From Luteibacter sp. 9135 (GTDB taxonomy: Bacteria > Pseudomonadota > Gammaproteobacteria > Xanthomonadales > Rhodanobacteraceae), in the NCBI RefSeq assembly GCF_000745005.1, contig NZ_JQNB01000001.1, positions 620,001 through 684,000 of the forward strand: a stretch of 64,000 bases of DNA. Reading direction: 5' to 3'. Position numbers and translations under genes: made by a program. Under the pieces are notes generated by a model. That model was given only the letters and a program-made list of their open reading frames with translations. It did not search any database and was not told the DNA's origin. Below are positions 58,476 to 64,000 of this stretch, one piece after another (positions within the stretch are counted from its first letter, which is position 1; every line of letters starts with the position of its first letter).

Positions 58476-60665
58476 TCACCCTTCTTCCAGAGGTGAGGTG
58501 GTCGTCGTGTCGCTGGCGACACGTTCCAGCGGCCGCAGTGAGCGGAACGATCGGCGGTAGTCGTCCAGCACCCGTTTGGCCTCCACGCCGTTGGCGATTA
58601 CCCGCGGCGTGATCAGTACGACGAGTTCCGTACGCATACCGCCGTTGTCCTGGTTGCGGAACAGCGCACCCAGCAGCGGTACACGCGACAGGCCTGGCAC
58701 ACCACTGCGGTTCTCCGTGTCAAGTTCGCGGATGAGCCCGCCGAGCAGCACCGTCTGGCCGCTCTGTACCGCCACCTGGGTGGTCAGCTTGCGCTTCATG
58801 ATCGGCAGGTTGGTGGCGTTGGTGTCGCTACCGGCCCGGCTGACTTCCTGGATCACGTCGAGGTAGACCAGGCCGCCCGGATTCACGCGCGGGCGCACGT
58901 CCAGGATGACGCCGGTATCCTTGTATTCCACCTGCCCCACGGGATTGCCGCTGCCGACATTCGTGTTCACGTAGGTCTGCGTCACCGGAATCTGGTCACC
59001 CACCTGGATGCGCGCCTTGTGGTTGTTCACCACCACCAGCGAAGGTGCCGAGAGGATCTTGGTATGTCCGTTGTGTTCCATCGCGCGCAACGCCACCTGC
59101 AACTCGCTATTGACGAACGAGTAGAACAAGGTGTCCGGCCGACCGGTAGGCACGGCACCGATGCCGCCGCCCAGTGCCCACTGCTGCTTGTTGCCGGGTT
59201 GCGCCACCCCGCCGTTGCCGCCCGCGAGGCCTTCGAGGTACCACTGCACGCCAAAGCGAAAGGCGTCGCGCAGCTGCACTTCGAGGATGCGTGTTTCGAT
59301 CTGCACCTGCAGGGGTACCGCGTCCAGGCGCTCGATCGCCTTGCGCACCTCCGCCCACTCCGACGGGCGCGCGCGAATCATCAGCTGGTTGTTCGCGTCG
59401 ATGGCGGTGACCCGGATGGTGCTGGCGCCCGTGCTGCGGCCCGATCCGGATAGCGAGGGCGCGGCGGACTGGAAAAAGGTGGGATCCTCGGCCATGTCAC
59501 GGTCGCCGAAGCCGGCGCCGATGCCACCGGCATCCGTGGTTGCCTCGGTACTGCCCAGGCTTTCCGACTCCGGCCCCGGCATCACCCGACCGCCCTGGTC
59601 GCCACCGACCGATGCATCGAACACGCTGCCGATGTAGCGCGCCACATCGGTGGCCGGCAGGTTACGCAGGTCGTAGACGAAGAGGCGGGGTTCGTTGCCG
59701 CCCCCGCCGTCGATGCGCGCGATCCATTCGCCCACCTGACTGACATGCGATTCCTGTGTACCGATGACCACGATGCTGCCGGTACGCTCGACGGGCAGGA
59801 AGCGGATGAGGCCGGCGACCGGACCGCCGCTGTCTTTCCCGAATACCGACTCCAGGGCAGGCAGCAACTCACCGACGGTGGCATGCTTCAGGCTGAACAC
59901 CCCGACCGACATGCCGGCCACCCAATCGACATCGAACGTGTCGATGGTGGCCTGGTAATTCGCCAGTTCATCGGGCGTGCCGGCAAGCACGAGCACCGGC
60001 CTCGCGGGATCCGCGAGCAGCACGGCCTCGGGGAGCACGAACGGTGCCAGCAGCCTGGCCATTTCCGGCGCCGCCACGTGGCGAAGGGTGAAGAGGCGTG
60101 CGGACATGCCCGCGGCCGGTGCGCCGGCCTTCAGGCGGGGCACGAGGTGGCCGGCGACGGCCTGCGTCGAAGGCAGCACGTTGTAGCGGCCCTGCTCGTG
60201 GACCAGCGCATTGCCCGTCCAGGACAGCAAGGTCTCCAGGATGGGTAGGGCCTGCTCGCGCGTCACGGGCTGCGCCGTGGAGAACGACACGGTGCCGCGC
60301 ACGCCAGGCAATATCGCGTAGTTGGCCTTCAGCAGGTCGCCCAGGATGGCCTTGACCACGGCCTCCACGGGCTGGTCTTCGAAGTTGAAGGTCACCGCGT
60401 CGGTTCCGCTGGCCACGGGGGATGGCACCGTCCGCGCCTGCGGCCTGATGAAGTGTCCGTTGCCGGGCTGGATCGACGGCGCGGCGGCATCGGTGACATC
60501 GGCCTCGGGCGGCTCGTTCAGCGGCAAGGGCGCGGGTACGGGCCGTTCGGTGCCGGCCAGCGCTTCGTATTCCAGCGCGTGCGAGGCGAGCCGGGACGAA
60601 TGCGAGGCGCAGCCGGCCATCAGCAGGGCCGACAGGGCGGCCATGCCGAGTGTGCATGGTTTCAT
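58476..60665 (-). CDS. gspD: Type II secretion system secretin GspD
   Basis: 729 residues, lipoprotein signal with lipobox LMAGC (Cys19). An N0-like domain (about 90-165), N1-N3 repeats (SLKHATVGELLPALESVFG), then the secretin core (VQIETRILEVQLRDAFRFGV, TKILSAPSLVVVNNHKARI, VQSGQTVLLGGLIRE, LGALFRNQDN). It forms the outer-membrane channel. GGAGGAG lies before the ATG. Last gene of the K-L-M-N-D run, as in Xanthomonas xps. Confidence 0.95.
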   Translation of the reverse strand: MKPCTLGMAALSALLMAGCASHSSRLASHALEYEALAGTERPVPAPLPLNEPPEADVTDAAAPSIQPGNGHFIRPQARTVPSPVASGTDAVTFNFEDQPVEAVVKAILGDLLKANYAILPGVRGTVSFSTAQPVTREQALPILETLLSWTGNALVHEQGRYNVLPSTQAVAGHLVPRLKAGAPAAGMSARLFTLRHVAAPEMARLLAPFVLPEAVLLADPARPVLVLAGTPDELANYQATIDTFDVDWVAGMSVGVFSLKHATVGELLPALESVFGKDSGGPVAGLIRFLPVERTGSIVVIGTQESHVSQVGEWIARIDGGGGNEPRLFVYDLRNLPATDVARYIGSVFDASVGGDQGGRVMPGPESESLGSTEATTDAGGIGAGFGDRDMAEDPTFFQSAAPSLSGSGRSTGASTIRVTAIDANNQLMIRARPSEWAEVRKAIERLDAVPLQVQIETRILEVQLRDAFRFGVQWYLEGLAGGNGGVAQPGNKQQWALGGGIGAVPTGRPDTLFYSFVNSELQVALRAMEHNGHTKILSAPSLVVVNNHKARIQVGDQIPVTQTYVNTNVGSGNPVGQVEYKDTGVILDVRPRVNPGGLVYLDVIQEVSRAGSDTNATNLPIMKRKLTTQVAVQSGQTVLLGGLIRELDTENRSGVPGLSRVPLLGALFRNQDNGGMRTELVVLITPRVIANGVEAKRVLDDYRRSFRSLRPLERVASDTTTTSPLEEG

Positions 60666-60704
60666 GTGTTGCTCCTCCTTCCTTGGGGGCGCGGAACGCG
60701 CCCG

Positions 60705-61484
60705 CTATTGCGAGTCCTGCGCCTGCGGGTGTTGTTGCTGCTGTTCCATTCGGCGCTTCTGCACCGCCTGCTTGAGTGCGTCGATACGGGCACGCTGCAG
60801 GGCTTCGTCGTCCTGACGCGGCGGAGCCTGTCGTGCACCGGCATCGGCCGGACGCGGCAGTGCCGGGCCCGTCATGCCCGATGCCTGCGGTTGTTCGATA
60901 CGCATGGCGCCCGGGGGCAGCGACGGCGAGGGCGTGGGCTGACCAGGCTGCGCGGGTTGACCTGGCGGCACGCCGGGACGCTTCCCGTCCTTGGCCAGGG
61001 CTTCCGGCGCGCTGACCTTCAACGTCAGCTCGCGGCGTTCGCCGCCATTGTCGAACACGGCACTGCGCGGCGTGAGCGAGGCGAGCGTCCAGTGGCCCTC
61101 GGCGAGGGGCGAGCCCTCCTTCACGCGCACGGTGACGTCCTTGCCCTTGTCACGCAGCAAGGCCATGCGCAGGCCAGGTGTCATGATGATGCCCGTGAGT
61201 TCGAGATCGCCGATGTTGCTGGCGCTGTCGTCGTCGCCCGCCGCCGCGACCGGCTTGCGGTCGGCCATGAACAAGGGCCGTTGCCAGACCTCGACAAAGC
61301 GCGCGAGCGGCACCGGCGTCGGCATGGCGACCGGACGGGCGGCAGGCAGTGCCTGCGGATCGCCCGGTGGGTCCCAGCGGACGCCCCGCCCCACGCCCAG
61401 TGCGAAGACACACAAGGTGGCGGCAAGCACCAGGGCTACGCCCGCCAGCAAGGGCGTCAGCCGCCGCTGTCCGGCCGCGTTCAT
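60705..61484 (-). CDS. gspN: Type II secretion system protein N (XpsN/GspC-like)
   Basis: 259 residues. One N-terminal membrane helix (LLAGVALVLAATLCVFALGV) then a periplasmic HR-like domain (about 60-150, LELTGIIMTPGLRMALLRDK) and a Pro/Gln-rich tail. In Xanthomonas XpsN links the inner-membrane components to the secretin. Its ATG overlaps the stop of the gspM part (ATGA). Followed 39 bases later by gspD. The assignment rests on position and on the HR-like core. Confidence 0.82.
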   Translation of the reverse strand: MNAAGQRRLTPLLAGVALVLAATLCVFALGVGRGVRWDPPGDPQALPAARPVAMPTPVPLARFVEVWQRPLFMADRKPVAAAGDDDSASNIGDLELTGIIMTPGLRMALLRDKGKDVTVRVKEGSPLAEGHWTLASLTPRSAVFDNGGERRELTLKVSAPEALAKDGKRPGVPPGQPAQPGQPTPSPSLPPGAMRIEQPQASGMTGPALPRPADAGARQAPPRQDDEALQRARIDALKQAVQKRRMEQQQQHPQAQDSQ

Positions 61485-62083
61485 GTGGCCGCCTTCGCCG
61501 CGCTGGCGGCATGGATGTAACCGGAGACGGTGAACTGGACTTCCATCGGCGCGGCGCCGCCGGCACGCGCCGCGACCGGGTTGCGATAGATGCTGAAATC
61601 TTCAATGAACAGGTATGGCGTGGCGTTCTCGATGTCGTGGATGACGGCCGTCATCGGTTGCATCTGGCAACGCAGGCTGATGTTCACCGTGACCTTGCGG
61701 TAGGGGTCGCCGGTTTTTTCCTGGCTGGGCACCGGCATTTTCTGCACCACGTCGCAGGCGCCGTCTTCCTTGTGCGCAGCGGCGACATCGACGATGCGTT
61801 GCATGAGGCCCGCCGCCGCGGCGTTGGTATCGTCGCCCGGCAGGAAGGCGTCGCTGCGGGTCTGCCCCTGTTCGAGCGAAGCCAGCCGTTTTTCCAGCTG
61901 CGGGCGTTCGGCGATAGCGGCGGCGTAGCGCCGCTGCGTGTCGCGCAGATCGTCCATTTCATCGGCGATGGCCGCTTGCGGGGCCACGAACCACCAGTGG
62001 ATGAAGATGAAGTAGGCAAGGACGAGCACGACCAGCGCGAGCAGGATGGCGGCGATGCGCGATTCGGCGGGCTTAAGGCGCAT
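61481..62083 (-). CDS. gspM: GspM part of the fused frame, possible independent start
   Basis: The internal ATG at 62083 follows AGGGAGGCCCCC, a good ribosome site, and gives a 200-residue protein of normal GspM plan: membrane helix (about 11-32, LLALVVLVLAYFIFIHWWFV), coiled coil (DLRDTQRRYAAAIAERPQLE) and a periplasmic ferredoxin-like domain (KVTVNISLRCQMQPMTAVIH). It could be made separately from the long GspL-GspM product. Listed as an alternative translation of the same frame; only one or both may be used in the cell. Confidence 0.5.
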   Translation of the reverse strand: MRLKPAESRIAAILLALVVLVLAYFIFIHWWFVAPQAAIADEMDDLRDTQRRYAAAIAERPQLEKRLASLEQGQTRSDAFLPGDDTNAAAAGLMQRIVDVAAAHKEDGACDVVQKMPVPSQEKTGDPYRKVTVNISLRCQMQPMTAVIHDIENATPYLFIEDFSIYRNPVAARAGGAAPMEVQFTVSGYIHAASAAKAAT

Positions 62084-63310
62084 GGGGGCCTCCCTGGCGG
62101 TGGACGCGGCGGCGGCGCCGCGCGCGCCACCCTGCGTGGATGTACCCGTGGTGCCGGCACGGGCGGGACCCGCAGATGCAGCGGGGGCCGCCGGCTTGGG
62201 GATGATCGCCTTGGCCTGCATGTAGAAGCGCTCCTTGCCCGAGGTGGGATCGGACTGGATCGTGCCCTGGAAGCTGGGATCGCCAATGGTGCGCGCACCC
62301 TTCAACGCATCGATAAGGCGCGCCGCCTGGGGGCTTTGTCCCTGGAAACCGAGCTGGCCCGTGGTGTTGAGTGTGAAGCGCTCCAGCCAGGTGTCGTCGG
62401 GGAGCCGGCGGGTGAGTTCGTCGAGAACCGGCAGGACGGCCGGCGTTTCGGTTTTTCGACGGGCGAGGAAACCGGACGCACCGGCGCTGTCGGTGAGCTT
62501 CTGGCGAAGGGCCTTCACCCGCTGGGCATCGCCCTGCATGGCTTCGACTTCGGCGCGCATCGTCTCCAGCGCGAGGGTGCGGTTGTGCAGCCACATCGCC
62601 ATGGTGGCGATCGCCAGCAGCACGATGGCCGCGAATAGCATGAGGTTGAGGCGCCGGCGTCGGTCGACACGGCGCGGCGCCCGTGCGGGCGGCAGCAGAT
62701 CCACCCCCGCGAGGTCGTGGCCCTCGGCGACATCGACACGGTCCGGCATGACACCCAGGCCGGCGAGTTCGTCGAGCAGCGGATCGAGCGCGATGCGCGG
62801 CGTGGCCGCCAGCTCGGCGATGAAACGGCCCTCGGTGCCGGCAGCGCCGATCTCGCGTACGCCGTAGTGGATATCCTCTGCGCGAAACGGGGTTTGCCGG
62901 TCCAGGTCGAACCCGACCACCTGACGCAGGTTGTCGCGCGCCGCGAGCGGCAGTACCAGCCGACGGCGCATCACCTGGGCCGCGGGCAGCACCAGGGCGA
63001 CGCGGCGGTCGGCGGGATCGGCCTCGGCCAGCGCCCCGGCCAGCACGGCGGCGCGGTGCTCCGGTGTGTCGGCGTCGGCGGCCTCGGCCACGGGAAGGGA
63101 CTCGCCCGCGCGGCGCATCTGCCAGCCGGTGTCGTGACGCTCCACCGCGTACCAGCGCTCGCCACCGGCGAAGGCTTCGCGCCAGCGGACGGGCATGAGG
63201 GCGGCCAGTTCGCCGCCCCACCAGCGCAACAGCCCGGGCAACGCACTGCCCCGCCAGGCGCGACGGAAGCGCTCGAGCTGCAACTGGGAGGCGTCCTGCA
63301 AAGCGCTCAT
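61481..63310 (-). CDS. gspL: GspL-GspM as one open reading frame (apparent fusion)
   Basis: 609 residues without a stop. Residues about 1-375 are GspL-like: actin-like cytoplasmic part (VVGFDLDRQTPFRAEDIHYG), one membrane helix (about 220-240, LNLMLFAAIVLLAIATMAMW) and a PilN-like periplasmic domain (LPDDTWLERFTLNTTGQLGF). After a Gly/Ala/Thr linker (about 375-409) a second protein begins (MRLKPAESRIAAILLALV) that is GspM-like. In Xanthomonas these are two genes. ATG at 63310 overlaps the gspK stop. Either a true fusion, or translation also starts at the internal ATG (62083), or a sequence error has removed a stop. Confidence 0.8.
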   Translation of the reverse strand: MSALQDASQLQLERFRRAWRGSALPGLLRWWGGELAALMPVRWREAFAGGERWYAVERHDTGWQMRRAGESLPVAEAADADTPEHRAAVLAGALAEADPADRRVALVLPAAQVMRRRLVLPLAARDNLRQVVGFDLDRQTPFRAEDIHYGVREIGAAGTEGRFIAELAATPRIALDPLLDELAGLGVMPDRVDVAEGHDLAGVDLLPPARAPRRVDRRRRLNLMLFAAIVLLAIATMAMWLHNRTLALETMRAEVEAMQGDAQRVKALRQKLTDSAGASGFLARRKTETPAVLPVLDELTRRLPDDTWLERFTLNTTGQLGFQGQSPQAARLIDALKGARTIGDPSFQGTIQSDPTSGKERFYMQAKAIIPKPAAPAASAGPARAGTTGTSTQGGARGAAAASTAREAPMRLKPAESRIAAILLALVVLVLAYFIFIHWWFVAPQAAIADEMDDLRDTQRRYAAAIAERPQLEKRLASLEQGQTRSDAFLPGDDTNAAAAGLMQRIVDVAAAHKEDGACDVVQKMPVPSQEKTGDPYRKVTVNISLRCQMQPMTAVIHDIENATPYLFIEDFSIYRNPVAARAGGAAPMEVQFTVSGYIHAASAAKAAT

Positions 63311-64000
63311 TCCTCGTCTCCTTCGCGCCAACGCAATACCGCGTAGGGCTGGTTTCCGGATCTTATCCCACGCAGTCGGATCGTCGCTGTAAGGGAACTC
63401 CGAGTCCCGTCGTCAAGGATCGCCTGCGCACGTATCGTGTGCGTGACACCGTTGCCTCCGGCCGCCACGGCACCCGTGGCTTGCCCGCGCGCGGCAAGGA
63501 CCGCGGCGGCACCGGCGGTGCCCATGCCCGGAATCGCGGCAAGGGCCAGCGGCGGCGCGTGCTCGGTGTTCGGCCGTTCGCGGCCCGACCAGATCGTCAG
63601 CACGGGAGCCACCTGTGTCCACAGGGCCGCATCCATGCCGAGCACCATGCGCCCCTCTTCCACCGTGGCGAAGGGTCCGTTGCGTGGGCCGTAATCGAGA
63701 CCCGCCGCCTGGTACTGCGGCAGCTTGGCGCCGTTGGGCAAGGCTTCGTCGCCTGCCCGCCGCCAGTCCTGGATGGCCGCGGAGAGCCGGCTCGCCTTGT
63801 CGTCGGGCGTGCCCGCCGCCTTGAACAGGCCGGTCAGCACGTCGTCGGAGGCGGCGTTGAGATCGACCTTGCCGTCCTCGTCGATGATGGTGAGGGTGAC
63901 CTTGGCATCGTCGAACGTGAACAGGTACGGCCGGCCGTCCGCTACCCAGCGCGAATCGATATCGGGCGATTGAAGCGCCTGGATGGCACGTACCAGGCCC
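63307..64000 (-). CDS. gspK: Type II secretion minor pseudopilin GspK (N-terminus outside window)
   Basis: The C-terminal 230 or so residues are visible; the frame runs off the right edge. Typical GspK segments are seen: DGRPYLFTFDD, VTLTIIDEDGKVDLNAAS, a central insert with DWRRAGDEALPN, and the second domain LTIWSGRERPN with IPGMGTAGAAAVLAAR and a final beta strand. GspK caps the pseudopilus tip with GspI and GspJ, which would lie beyond the window. Its TGA overlaps the ATG of the gspL frame. Confidence 0.9.
   Translation of the reverse strand, partial: GLVRAIQALQSPDIDSRWVADGRPYLFTFDDAKVTLTIIDEDGKVDLNAASDDVLTGLFKAAGTPDDKASRLSAAIQDWRRAGDEALPNGAKLPQYQAAGLDYGPRNGPFATVEEGRMVLGMDAALWTQVAPVLTIWSGRERPNTEHAPPLALAAIPGMGTAGAAAVLAARGQATGAVAAGGNGVTHTIRAQAILDDGTRSSLTATIRLRGIRSGNQPYAVLRWREGDEE

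Overview
The window reads as chromosome of a GC-rich gammaproteobacterium of the Lysobacterales (Xanthomonadales), most likely family Rhodanobacteraceae (Luteibacter/Dyella-like). The reasons are a Clp-type CRP homologue, an Xps-ordered type II secretion block (K-L-M-N-D), an rplM-rpsI pair beside coq7, a trpG-trpD-trpC block, and a homodimeric aceE standing alone. Genus-level placement is inference from gene order and protein style. No integrase, transposase, CRISPR array or replication origin was seen.

Layout. 1-1.2 kb: end of a MASE1-like membrane protein and a small exported protein. 1.26-4.44 kb: a seven-gene minus-strand operon with a GH108 muramidase, two DUF2589 proteins, a small unknown, an exported protein and two holin-like membrane proteins, followed by two divergent regulators (4.56-6.2 kb) and tRNA-Gln. 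6.4-13.6 kb: housekeeping (rplM-rpsI, coq7, speD, clp) mixed with an aldo/keto reductase/LysR pair, an extensin-like protein and a MarR-GNAT fusion. 13.7-17.7 kb: TSUP permease, then trpG-trpD-trpC and a HAD phosphatase. 17.9-29.2 kb: small accessory genes, an isochorismatase pseudogene, two DUF2884 proteins and a divergent RcsB-like regulator/hybrid kinase pair. 29.4-36 kb: stress, transport and redox proteins. 36-41.2 kb: aceE and maeB. 41.4-47.9 kb: a reprolysin-like protein with a destroyed zinc site, a DUF1704 metallopeptidase-like protein with a ferredoxin reductase, and an ABC exporter plus rluF.

48-55.8 kb holds the most unusual content: three paralogous copies of a two-gene cassette. 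Gene A encodes an exported protein of unknown family and gene B an exported protein with a deaminase-like D-A-E ... C-x-x-C signature. Two copies run A1-B1-A2-B2 on the plus strand; the third (A3-B3) lies on the minus strand beyond dbpA. Upstream of A3, on the same strand, come hrpB and a type II secretion operon (gspK-gspLM-gspN-gspD) that runs off the right edge. A working hypothesis is that B is a secreted deaminase effector, A its co-exported partner or protector, and the type II system a possible export route.

The second candidate system is the holin/muramidase/DUF2589 operon. It has the parts of a lysis or lysis-like secretion cassette (compare type 10 secretion) without any phage structural genes, and it lies beside an atypical response regulator lacking its phosphoacceptor aspartate and a ToxR/CadC-like membrane regulator.
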